DNA from: Flavobacteriaceae bacterium UBA5079
GTDB lineage: Bacteria > Bacteroidota > Bacteroidia > Flavobacteriales > Flavobacteriaceae
NCBI GenBank assembly: GCA_002414705.1
Contig: DIAL01000018.1
Coordinates: forward strand, 58,252-66,843
Length of the DNA stretch: 8,592 nt
Reading direction: 5' to 3'
Below are positions 1 to 6,761 of the stretch, one piece after another (positions within the stretch are counted from its first letter, which is position 1; every line of letters starts with the position of its first letter). The position numbers and the translations under genes are program-made. The notes beneath the pieces were generated by a model. That model worked only from the letters and a program-made list of their open reading frames with translations. It had not been told where the DNA came from and did not search any database.

Positions 1-95
1 ACTTTTAGTTTATTTAGAAAAATACGTAATTCATCGTATATTTTATGTGTTGGAGTTTTACTATTTTAGCCTCATAACCAATATATTAAAACAAC

Positions 96-695
96 ATGAA
101 AAATATTTTAGTATTTACATTATTACTGGTGTCTACGACCATTTTCGCACAAAAAACAAAAATTACTGAAGGCGATTGGAAAGACCTGAAAGGAATTTCA
201 GCTTATAACTTGGTATTTGAATATACCGATTTACAGATTCCAAAATTTGATTCTGAAGACGCATTTTTAGAAGATAAAATGAACAAACGCGACGACAAAG
301 AAGAAGGAACTGGCGAAGAATTTAAGAAAAACTGGTTTGCTGATCGTGAAAATCGATACGAACCAAAATTTATTGAATCATTTAATAAGCGTTTCGACGA
401 TGGTGAAGTAAAAGTAGGGAAAGGTATTGGCGCTGAATATACCATGAAAATCCATACCACCATGCTATATCCTGGTTACAATGTAGGCGTTATGCGTCAG
501 AATGCGAAAGTAGAAGCTACCCTATATGTTTATAAAACAGATGCTCCAAACACTATTATATTTGCAGTTGAATATACTAAAATTGAAGGTAAAGGCGCTA
601 TGGGTTACGACTATAATTCGGGCTATCGTATTTCTGAAGGTTATGCCAAATTAGCTAAAGAGTTAGCTAAAACGATACAGAAAAAAGCCAAATAA
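96..695 (+). CDS. Secreted protein of unknown function (199 aa)
   Basis: The first 18-19 residues form a typical signal peptide: Lys at position 3, a hydrophobic core LVFTLLLVSTTIFA, and predicted cleavage before Gln19. The mature protein should therefore be periplasmic or outer-membrane associated. There is no lipobox Cys, so it is not an obvious lipoprotein. The middle (about residues 55-100) is highly charged and rich in Asp, Glu, Lys and Arg. The C-terminal half alternates beta-like stretches (KVEATLYVYKT, TIIFAVEYTKI) with a Gly/Tyr-rich turn (GYDYNSGYR) and ends in a Lys/Ala helix. This layout loosely recalls small periplasmic beta-rich families such as DUF4410, but I do not recognise a specific family. 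The start is chosen because the signal peptide begins at once. It is convergent with the halogenase-like gene and separated from it by a terminator, so a link to the pigment cluster is not shown. Confidence 0.85.
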   Translation: MKNILVFTLLLVSTTIFAQKTKITEGDWKDLKGISAYNLVFEYTDLQIPKFDSEDAFLEDKMNKRDDKEEGTGEEFKKNWFADRENRYEPKFIESFNKRFDDGEVKVGKGIGAEYTMKIHTTMLYPGYNVGVMRQNAKVEATLYVYKTDAPNTIIFAVEYTKIEGKGAMGYDYNSGYRISEGYAKLAKELAKTIQKKAK

Positions 696-721
696 TATTT
701 AATACTACTCAATTAATCTAG

Positions 722-750
722 AAAGCGTTTCTAAACAGAAGCGCTTTTTT
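722..750 (+). terminator. Rho-independent terminator of the secreted-protein gene
   Basis: The arms at 722-732 and 737-747 form an 11-bp stem with one G-U pair and a 4-nt AAAC loop. A run of six T follows at 745-750, then further T-rich sequence. It lies 26 nt after the stop codon at 695. The 3' arm covers the last codons of the convergent minus-strand gene, whose stop codon is at 731-733. On the minus strand the stem is followed by only three T, so termination there would be weaker. Confidence 0.85.
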
Positions 751-1987
751 CTTTTTCCATATTAATTAAATGTGCTAAAGATTTTACTATACGGTTGTGC
801 TTGGTAACAAACGGGTTAGTATCATCCCAAACATAACCAGCTAAAACAGCACATATTTGACGCTTAACTTCTAGGTTTTCTGGTCTGTGGAAGAATAACG
901 TTTGTAAATTTCCAGTGTACCATTCTTTTACATACGTTGAAAACACATCTACACCAGATTTAATATAATTGGAATAATCTTCTTCCCAATCAACCGGTTT
1001 TCCTTGTAACTGCTTACTAATTAATTTAGCAGACTTTAAGGCAGATTCTGTAGCAAATGTAACACCAGACGAAAAAACAGGATCTAAAAATTCGGCACTA
1101 TTTCCTGTTAAAACAAAACCCTTCCCATAAAATTTTGTCACCGCCTTAGAGTAGTTTCTAATACTTTTAGGCTCAAACAATAATGGCGCATCTTTAAAAC
1201 GCTCATGATAATAATCAGATTGCTTAAACATGTTTTGTAAACGTTCGGTTGTGTCACCTTCAAAAGAATCAATAAAATCATTTTTTCCAACAAAACCCAA
1301 ACTGGTATTCCCATTAGAAAACGGAATTACCCAAAACCAAGTATCTTTATCTAGCACATCAAAAGTAATTAACGTGCCTTCTTTTCCTTCAGGTCTATTA
1401 ACATCCTTAACATGACCGAAAATTGATGAATGTTCTGGAATACTGGATGGCTTATCTAAATTCAATAAACGTGGCAAAACACGTCCATAGCCACTGGAAT
1501 CTACAATAAATTTGGCTTCTACGTTGTATGGATTACCTTCTGCATCATTAATGGTTGTTGTGGATGAGCCATTATCGTCAATTTCTACGGCAACAACTTC
1601 GTGTTCAAAAGAAATATTAACACCCATTTTTTCAACTTCGTTAGCTAAAATGGCATCAAAATCTGCACGAGGCACTTGCCAAGTCCAATCCCAACCTTCA
1701 GAATGCTTATCGCTAAAATCAAAATTACAAACAACATCACCTTTCATAAAGCGCGCACCACGTTTTATTTCAAAATTCGCAGCTTTTAAAGCATCTATCA
1801 AGCCAACTTCTTCAAAATGATCCATACATCTTGGCAATAAACTTTCACCAATTACAAATCTTGGAAACGTTGTTTTTTCTACTACTTTAACGTTTAATCC
1901 TTGCTGATGTAAATAAGCGGAAGCTACACAGCCTGATGGTCCTGCACCAATAACTAAAACATCTACTTTCATATCACTTGTTGCCAT
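731..1987 (-). CDS. FAD-dependent halogenase-like oxidoreductase
   Basis: This 418-residue protein begins with a Rossmann FAD-binding motif GAGPSG (residues 14-19), with Glu37 at the end of the second strand for ribose binding. It carries signatures of flavin-dependent halogenases: GESLLP (47-52); a Lys in the FEIKRGARF segment (Lys75) where phenolic halogenases have their catalytic Lys; WFWVIP (217-222), matching WxWxIP; and FLDPVFSSG (300-308), matching FxxPxxSxG. The usual GDA of this flavoprotein class reads GNS (295-297) here. Known enzymes of the family oxidise chloride with FADH2 and O2 to chlorinate aromatic rings, and a partner flavin reductase is needed. The cytoplasmic enzyme is divergent from the tyrosine ammonia-lyase operon. 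I infer that it acts on the phenolic end of the flexirubin aryl polyene. The alternative is a non-halogenating monooxygenase or geranylgeranyl-reductase-like enzyme. The Met at 1985-1987 gives a normal N-terminus; Met6 is a possible second start. Confidence 0.88.
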   Translation of the reverse strand: MATSDMKVDVLVIGAGPSGCVASAYLHQQGLNVKVVEKTTFPRFVIGESLLPRCMDHFEEVGLIDALKAANFEIKRGARFMKGDVVCNFDFSDKHSEGWDWTWQVPRADFDAILANEVEKMGVNISFEHEVVAVEIDDNGSSTTTINDAEGNPYNVEAKFIVDSSGYGRVLPRLLNLDKPSSIPEHSSIFGHVKDVNRPEGKEGTLITFDVLDKDTWFWVIPFSNGNTSLGFVGKNDFIDSFEGDTTERLQNMFKQSDYYHERFKDAPLLFEPKSIRNYSKAVTKFYGKGFVLTGNSAEFLDPVFSSGVTFATESALKSAKLISKQLQGKPVDWEEDYSNYIKSGVDVFSTYVKEWYTGNLQTLFFHRPENLEVKRQICAVLAGYVWDDTNPFVTKHNRIVKSLAHLINMEKEKSASV

Positions 1988-2012
1988 AGTAGTATTAATT
2001 CATTAATTATTA

Positions 2013-2020
2013 TAAATTTG
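2013..2020 (+). promoter_or_regulatory. Candidate -7 element of the pigment operon
   Basis: TAAATTTG matches the Bacteroidota -7 consensus TAnnTTTG. It would place the transcript start near 2026-2027, about 62 nt before the ammonia-lyase start codon. No good -33 TTG is found at the usual distance, so the call rests on the -7 match and its place at the head of a run of co-directional genes. Confidence 0.5.
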
Positions 2021-2027
2021 CAGTCCA

Positions 2028-2052
2028 AATAACTACTTTAGTGCTAGTTATT
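2028..2052. promoter_or_regulatory. Inverted repeat, putative operator between divergent promoters
   Basis: AATAACTA (2028-2035) and TAGTTATT (2045-2052) are perfect 8-bp inverted arms around a 9-nt spacer, centred at 2040. The arm centres are 17 nt apart, a little under two helical turns. The repeat lies between the two candidate -7 elements and would overlap both transcript starts, so a dimeric regulator bound here could control both directions at once. No T-run follows, so it does not look like a terminator. The function is inferred from position. Confidence 0.4.
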
Positions 2053-2056
2053 CATA

Positions 2057-2064
2057 CAAACTTA
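2057..2064 (-). promoter_or_regulatory. Candidate -7 element of the halogenase-like gene
   Basis: Read on the minus strand the sequence is TAAGTTTG, matching TAnnTTTG. The transcript would start near 2050 and leave a leader of about 63 nt, similar to the leader on the other side. A -33 TTG at proper spacing is absent; the nearest is only 11 nt away. Confidence 0.42.
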
Positions 2065-2088
2065 TTGAAAAAAAACAATATATCATAG

Positions 2089-3615
2089 ATGCTTAAATTT
2101 AAAGGGAAATTAGAAATAGAAGATTTTTATAAAGTAATTTTTAAAAATGAACCTATTCAGATAGACGAAGCAGTAATTGAAACCGTAAAAAATAGTTTCA
2201 ATTTTTTAAAAGAATTTTCCGAAAACAAAGTCATTTATGGTGTCAATACGGGTTTTGGACCCATGGCACAATATAAAATTGAAGATTCACAGCGTATTCA
2301 GCTCCAATACAATTTAATTCGCAGTCATGCATCAGGAACTGGGCAACCTATTGCGCCAATGTATGTAAAAGCTGCCATGCTTGCCAGACTAAACACGTTA
2401 TCATTAGGACATTCTGGTGTTCATGTTTCGGTAATTGAACTCATGGCAGAATTAATAAACCGTAACATTACACCCTTAATTTATGAACATGGTGGTGTTG
2501 GTGCTAGTGGTGATTTGGTTCAATTAGCACATTTAGCGCTCGTGTTAATTGGCGAAGGCGAAGTATTCTATAAAGGCAACCGCAAAAGTACAAAAGACGT
2601 TTTTGAAATCGAAAATTTAAAACCCATTTCTGTTGAGTTGCGTGAAGGTTTAGCACTCATGAACGGAACGTCAGTCATGACAGGTATTGGTATTGTAAAC
2701 ACGTTGTATTCACGTCAATTATTAGGTTGGATGACCAGTAGTTCTGCTGCTATTAATGAAATTGTAAAAGCTTACGATGATCATTTATCTTATGAATTAA
2801 ACCAATCTAAAAGACATATTGGACAGCGTCAAATAGCAGAAAGCATGCGCGAGCATTTACAAGATAGCAAGCTAACACGTAAAAGAGAACACCATTTATA
2901 TAGTAAAAATGAGGATGTGTCTGTTTTTAAAGAAAAAGTACAGGAATATTATTCTCTACGTTGTGTACCACAAATTCTTGGTCCTGTTTTAGATACGCTT
3001 AATTCTGTTGAAAATATTTTAATAGAAGAAGTCAATTCAGCAAACGACAACCCTATTGTAGATGTTGAAAAGAAACATGTATATCACGGTGGAAATTTCC
3101 ATGGCGATTATGTGTCATTAGAAATGGATAAGCTTAAAATTGTAGTAGCCAAAATGAGTATGCTATCAGAGCGTCAATTAAATTACTTATTAAACGCCAG
3201 ATTAAATGATATGCTTCCGCCTTTTGTTAATTTAGGAAAACTTGGTTTAAATTTTGGAATGCAAGGTGTTCAATTCACGGCAACATCAACTACAGCGGAA
3301 AACCAAATGCTTTCCAACCCAATGTACGTTCATAGTATCCCAAATAATAATGACAATCAGGATATTGTTAGTATGGGTACCAATTCTGCTTTAATTACTA
3401 AAAAGGTTATTGAAAATGCGTTTGAAGTAGTTGCTATTGAATTAATTACCATAGTACAAGCCATTGAATTTCTTGAAGTTCAAGATGGTATTTCTTCAAA
3501 AACAAGAAAAATGTATGATGCTATTCGCAAAATAGTTCCTGTTTTTAAAGAAGACGTTATTATGTATCCTTATGTTAACCTTGTTAAAGATTATATCATT
3601 AATAATAAAACATAA
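2089..3615 (+). CDS. Tyrosine ammonia-lyase (HAL/PAL/TAL family)
   Basis: This 508-residue enzyme is of the normal length for bacterial aromatic amino acid ammonia-lyases. It has the Ala139-Ser140-Gly141 triad (GGVGASGDLVQLAH) that cyclises into the MIO electrophile. It also has the lid Tyr motif YGVNTGFGP (Tyr50), the conserved YSLRCVPQILGPV and NSANDNPI segments, and the NNNDNQDIVSMG segment of the active site. The residues that sort substrates are Ser79-His80 in NLIRSHASGTG. Ser-His is the pattern of histidine lyases, yet the whole protein closely resembles the Flavobacterium johnsoniae tyrosine ammonia-lyase as I remember it, including this segment. Neighbouring genes are pigment genes and not hut genes, which supports tyrosine to 4-coumarate plus ammonia as the reaction. 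The product would be the aryl-polyene starter. It is the first gene of the + strand operon, 11 nt before the next gene. Confidence 0.93.
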   Translation: MLKFKGKLEIEDFYKVIFKNEPIQIDEAVIETVKNSFNFLKEFSENKVIYGVNTGFGPMAQYKIEDSQRIQLQYNLIRSHASGTGQPIAPMYVKAAMLARLNTLSLGHSGVHVSVIELMAELINRNITPLIYEHGGVGASGDLVQLAHLALVLIGEGEVFYKGNRKSTKDVFEIENLKPISVELREGLALMNGTSVMTGIGIVNTLYSRQLLGWMTSSSAAINEIVKAYDDHLSYELNQSKRHIGQRQIAESMREHLQDSKLTRKREHHLYSKNEDVSVFKEKVQEYYSLRCVPQILGPVLDTLNSVENILIEEVNSANDNPIVDVEKKHVYHGGNFHGDYVSLEMDKLKIVVAKMSMLSERQLNYLLNARLNDMLPPFVNLGKLGLNFGMQGVQFTATSTTAENQMLSNPMYVHSIPNNNDNQDIVSMGTNSALITKKVIENAFEVVAIELITIVQAIEFLEVQDGISSKTRKMYDAIRKIVPVFKEDVIMYPYVNLVKDYIINNKT

Positions 3616-3626
3616 AATATATACTT

Positions 3627-4754
3627 ATGAAAACAACAGCATTCTTCGTAATTCTACTTTTTTTAGGAATTTCTGTTCATGCTCAAGAATTAGCATTAGC
3701 TAATGAAAAGGGCGATTATGGCTACATTACAAAAACCGGGACTTGGCATATTAAGCCACAGTTTAAGGTAGCAAAAAACTTTTCAGATGATTTAGCAGAA
3801 GCCTCTTTAGACAAAAAATCATGGGGTTTTATTAACCGTAAAGGCGAATGGGTTATCGAGCCACAATTTGATAAAACTAAAGGTTTTAATTCAGGAATAG
3901 CCGTTGTTTTAAAAGATAAAAACTGGATTTATATCAATAAAAAAGGCGAACACGTTTTAAAAGATGTAATTACCGATAAGGTTTATGATTTTGAAAATGG
4001 TTATGCTATTATCCGCAAAGAATCTGGTGTTGGATTTATAAATACTAAAGGAGAAATTGTTATTGAACCAAAATTCACGAAAGTGTTCGATTTCGAAAAT
4101 GGTTCTGCTAAAGTATTAGAAAATGAAAAATGGGGATTGGTAGATGGTACTGGGAAATATGTAGTAAAAACAGAATATGACGGTGTTAGTAACATGAACA
4201 ATGGACAAGTTGTAGCCAATCTTGGCGAACGCTACGGACTGATTATTAATGGTGAATTTAAAGAAATTTCTGGTGCTGAAAAAATTTGGGATTTTTCCCA
4301 TAATGCAGAAAATACATACGCTAAAAAAGATGGTAAAATAGGATTCATAAACACCAAAGGTGAGTGGATTATTGAACCAAAATTTGATAAAGCACGTGCA
4401 TTCATAAATGGATTAGCACCAGTAAATTACGGAAAAGAATGGGGTTATATTAATACGTCTGGAGACGTTATTATTCCTTTTCAATATAAAGATGCTGAAA
4501 TTTTTAGTGAAAGTGGTTTAGCACCTGTTACTACTGGAAAAGAATGGGGTTTTATAAATACAAAAGGTGAGTTAGTAATTCCTGAAGATTATGAAATAAC
4601 AGCTGGCGGATTTTCAATTTTCTCAAAAAACAATCAAAAAGGCTTTATTAACGGACTTGCACGCGTTAAAAAGAAAAAATCTTGGACTTATTTAACAACA
4701 AAAGGTGAACCATTAAATAACTTATGGTTTGAAAATTTAGAATTATTTCATTAG
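3627..4754 (+). CDS. Secreted WG-repeat protein
   Basis: Residues 1-19 form a signal peptide (Lys2, hydrophobic FFVILLFLGISV, Ala-X-Ala-like end HAQ), so the protein is exported. Almost all of the mature chain consists of WG repeats of the pattern W-G-[FY]-I-N-x-K-G-E-x-V-I-x-P-x-[FY], then about 15 residues containing F-x-x-G-x-A. About ten copies occur, starting near residues 31, 66, 100, 135, 169, 203, 238, 272, 307 and 353. WG-repeat proteins are thought to form beta-rich binding surfaces; no enzymatic activity is evident. The gene sits 11 nt after the ammonia-lyase and 41 nt before fabG, so it is probably co-transcribed with cytoplasmic pigment enzymes. Flexirubins reside in the outer membrane, so a role in pigment placement is possible but is inference. 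It may also be an unrelated passenger. Confidence 0.9.
   Translation: MKTTAFFVILLFLGISVHAQELALANEKGDYGYITKTGTWHIKPQFKVAKNFSDDLAEASLDKKSWGFINRKGEWVIEPQFDKTKGFNSGIAVVLKDKNWIYINKKGEHVLKDVITDKVYDFENGYAIIRKESGVGFINTKGEIVIEPKFTKVFDFENGSAKVLENEKWGLVDGTGKYVVKTEYDGVSNMNNGQVVANLGERYGLIINGEFKEISGAEKIWDFSHNAENTYAKKDGKIGFINTKGEWIIEPKFDKARAFINGLAPVNYGKEWGYINTSGDVIIPFQYKDAEIFSESGLAPVTTGKEWGFINTKGELVIPEDYEITAGGFSIFSKNNQKGFINGLARVKKKKSWTYLTTKGEPLNNLWFENLELFH
3717..4709 (+). repeat. Tandem WG-repeat coding region
   Basis: Nine units follow each other at a strict 34-35 residue period (102-105 nt). A tenth unit is spaced 46 residues from the ninth because of an extra stretch containing GFINGLARVKKKK. Units 5 and 6 are the most degenerate: unit 5 reads WGLVDGTGKY, and unit 6 starts with Tyr-Gly in place of Trp-Gly. 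Units 4, 7 and 9 share GFINTKGE, which suggests relatively recent duplication or conversion among them. Confidence 0.85.
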
Positions 4755-4768
4755 TTTGGAAAACTAAT
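4750..4768. other. Small inverted repeat at the WG gene stop codon
   Basis: ATTAGTTT (4750-4757) and AAACTAAT (4761-4768) are perfect 8-bp arms around a GGA loop, and the left arm includes the stop codon (4752-4754). It falls in the longest gap (41 nt) of the operon. The stem is almost all A-U and no T-run follows, so it is not a normal terminator. It may be a weak mRNA stability or processing element, or chance. Confidence 0.3.
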
Positions 4769-4795
4769 TAGCAATAGCCTGAAAAATATAAATAC

Positions 4796-5527
4796 ATGAA
4801 ATGTGCTTTAATAACTGGTGGTTCTCGAGGAATTGGGAAAGCAATTTGCAAACAACTTGCACAAGATTCTGATTACCACATCTTAATAAATTATAATAGC
4901 AACAAAGAAGCTGCTTTAGAAACTCAAAAAGATATTGAAGCTTTAGGTAAAACTGCCGAAATAATCCAATTTAATGTTACGGATGCTAACCAAGTAAAAT
5001 CGACTTTGGATGCGTGGCAAGAGCAAAATAAAGAGGCGTTAATTGAGGTTATTGTTAACAATGCTGGTATTACTAAAGACGGCTTGTTTATGTGGATGCC
5101 ACCGGAAGATTGGCAAGATGTTATAAACACATCCTTAAATGGATTTTATAATGTAACCAATCATCTCATTCAAAAACTATTGCGTAATCGTTATGGCCGT
5201 ATAATTAATGTGGCGTCAGTTTCAGGCGTTAAAGGTACAGCTGGACAAACTAACTATTCCGCAGCAAAAGGCGCATTAGTAGCAGCTACAAAAGCATTAG
5301 CTCAAGAAGTAGCAAAACGAAATATTACCGTAAATGCTGTAGCACCTGGTTTTATAAAATCAGATATGACAGCCGCTTTAGATGAAAAAGAATTAAAAAG
5401 CATGATACCTATAAACCGTTTTGGGGAACCAGAAGAAGTAGCTTATGCTGTCTCTTTTTTAGCATCAAAAAAAGCGTCTTATATTACGGGTGAGGTTATA
5501 AATATTAATGGAGGCATTTACTCTTAA
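4796..5527 (+). CDS. fabG: 3-oxoacyl-ACP reductase, FabG-type SDR
   Basis: This 243-residue classical short-chain dehydrogenase/reductase should use NADPH to reduce 3-oxoacyl-ACP to 3-hydroxyacyl-ACP. The cofactor motif is TGGSRGIG (residues 7-14) and NNAG lies at 88-91. The catalytic tetrad is visible as Asn115, Ser141, Tyr154 and Lys158 (YSAAK), and a typical VNAVAPGFIKSDM loop and INGGIYS C-terminus follow. Length and motifs match FabG. Its place directly before a ketosynthase and a carrier protein implies that it is the dedicated ketoreductase of aryl-polyene elongation, distinct from a housekeeping copy elsewhere. The start has a fitting N-terminus and an A-rich upstream region with no Shine-Dalgarno. 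Confidence 0.93.
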   Translation: MKCALITGGSRGIGKAICKQLAQDSDYHILINYNSNKEAALETQKDIEALGKTAEIIQFNVTDANQVKSTLDAWQEQNKEALIEVIVNNAGITKDGLFMWMPPEDWQDVINTSLNGFYNVTNHLIQKLLRNRYGRIINVASVSGVKGTAGQTNYSAAKGALVAATKALAQEVAKRNITVNAVAPGFIKSDMTAALDEKELKSMIPINRFGEPEEVAYAVSFLASKKASYITGEVININGGIYS

Positions 5528-5539
5528 ACGTTTAATAAA

Positions 5540-6751
5540 ATGAGACGAGTTGTAATTACAGGAATGGGAATTTATTCCTGTATAGGAGAAAATTTAGAGG
5601 CTGTAAAACAATCATTATATAATGGTGATTCTGGAATTGTGGCTGATACTGACCGCATAGAATTTGGCTATCGTTCTCCATTAACTGGCATGGTAAAGCA
5701 ACCCAATCTTAAAAATTTATTATCCCGAAGACAACGCATAAGTTTAGGCGAAGAGGGAGAATATGCATACATAGCAACCCTAGAAGCGCTAGAAAACGCT
5801 AAAATATCACAAGAATTTTTAGATCAGCATGAAGTTGGTATTTTATATGGAAATGATAGTACAGCAAAATCTGTTGTAGAATCTGTTGATAAAATACGGG
5901 AGAAAAAAGACACGACTTTGGTTGGTTCGGGAGCTATTTTTCAAGGTATGAACTCGTCGGTTACCATGAACTTATCCACTATTTTTAAATTACGTGGTAT
6001 AAATTTCACCATAAGTGCAGCTTGTGCTAGCGGATCTCATTCTATTGGAATGGCATATCAACTCATTAAAAGTGGACTTCAAGATTATGTTATTTGTGGT
6101 GGTGCTCAAGAAATAAATGCCATTGCTATGGGAAGTTTTGATGGATTAGGTGTTTTTTCTGTCAATAATGACCCCAAAAAGGCATCATGTCCGTTTGATA
6201 AAAATCGAGATGGTTTAGTTCCAAGTGGTGGAGCAGCAACACTTATTTTAGAAACTTATGAATCTGCTGTAAAACGCGGAGCCACCATTTATGGTGAAGT
6301 TATTGGTTACGGATTTTCTTCCAATGGCGATCATATTTCTACACCAAACGTAGATGGTCCAGCACGTGCTATGAAAATGGCTATAAATCAAGCTAATATA
6401 AAAGCGTCAGATATTGAATATGTTAATGCGCATGCTACCTCAACACCAGTTGGCGATGCGAACGAAGCATTAGCTATTTTAGAAGTCTTTGGAGAAAAAG
6501 GACCCTACGTAAGCTCTACTAAATCCATGACAGGTCATGAATGCTGGATGGCAGGTGCTAGTGAAGTTATTTACTCCATATTAATGATGCAAAATAATTT
6601 TATTGCACCTAATATAAATTTGGAAGAACCTGATGAAGCTGCAAGTAAATTAAACTTAGTTAACAAAACGCTAGATAAAAAATTTGATGTATTTTTGTCT
6701 AATTCTTTCGGATTTGGAGGGACAAATTCAGCTTTGATTATTAAAAAATAA
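5540..6751 (+). CDS. Beta-ketoacyl-ACP synthase, FabF-type (KAS II-like)
   Basis: This 403-residue thiolase-fold enzyme carries the full decarboxylative condensation triad: Cys162 (SAACASG), His298 (NAHATSTPVGD) and His333 (KSMTGHE), with Lys328 and the C-terminal FGFGGTNSALI glycine-rich segment. It is therefore a true ketosynthase and not a chain-length factor, which would lack the Cys. It should extend the aryl starter on ACP by two-carbon units from malonyl-ACP. After GH the sequence reads ECWMAGASE, where FabF has a small-residue LLGAAGA-type loop, so the region near the active site differs from housekeeping FabF. It starts 12 nt after fabG and ends 10 nt before the acyl carrier protein. 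A partner chain-length-factor-like ketosynthase is expected outside the window. Confidence 0.92.
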   Translation: MRRVVITGMGIYSCIGENLEAVKQSLYNGDSGIVADTDRIEFGYRSPLTGMVKQPNLKNLLSRRQRISLGEEGEYAYIATLEALENAKISQEFLDQHEVGILYGNDSTAKSVVESVDKIREKKDTTLVGSGAIFQGMNSSVTMNLSTIFKLRGINFTISAACASGSHSIGMAYQLIKSGLQDYVICGGAQEINAIAMGSFDGLGVFSVNNDPKKASCPFDKNRDGLVPSGGAATLILETYESAVKRGATIYGEVIGYGFSSNGDHISTPNVDGPARAMKMAINQANIKASDIEYVNAHATSTPVGDANEALAILEVFGEKGPYVSSTKSMTGHECWMAGASEVIYSILMMQNNFIAPNINLEEPDEAASKLNLVNKTLDKKFDVFLSNSFGFGGTNSALIIKK

Positions 6752-6761
6752 TTTTGTATAA

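Noticed and set aside
62..69. Possible promoter -7 element TATTTTAG upstream of the secreted-protein gene
   Set aside because: It does not match TAnnTTTG at the critical end, and no TTG lies at the right distance. The start of that transcript cannot be placed.
203..463. Minus-strand open frame inside the secreted-protein gene
   Set aside because: It is antisense to a gene with a clear signal peptide and a matched terminator, and its Ser/Phe-rich product is typical of a shadow frame.
1512..1820. Open frame on the + strand inside the halogenase-like gene
   Set aside because: It lies fully opposite a gene with clear conserved motifs, and its Ser/Thr/Lys-rich product has no recognisable domain. 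It is a shadow frame, as is the one at 1230-1415.
2089..3615. Histidine ammonia-lyase of a histidine-degradation operon
   Set aside because: No hut genes are adjacent, the neighbours are polyene pigment genes, and the sequence pattern resembles the flavobacterial tyrosine lyase.
4001..4301. Two minus-strand open frames inside the WG-repeat gene
   Set aside because: They arise from the repetitive composition of the repeat gene, have no supporting start context and no recognisable product.
4750..4768. Hairpin after the WG gene as an intrinsic terminator splitting the operon
   Set aside because: The stem is nearly all A-U with a 3-nt loop, and no T-run follows. It is kept only as a weak inverted repeat.
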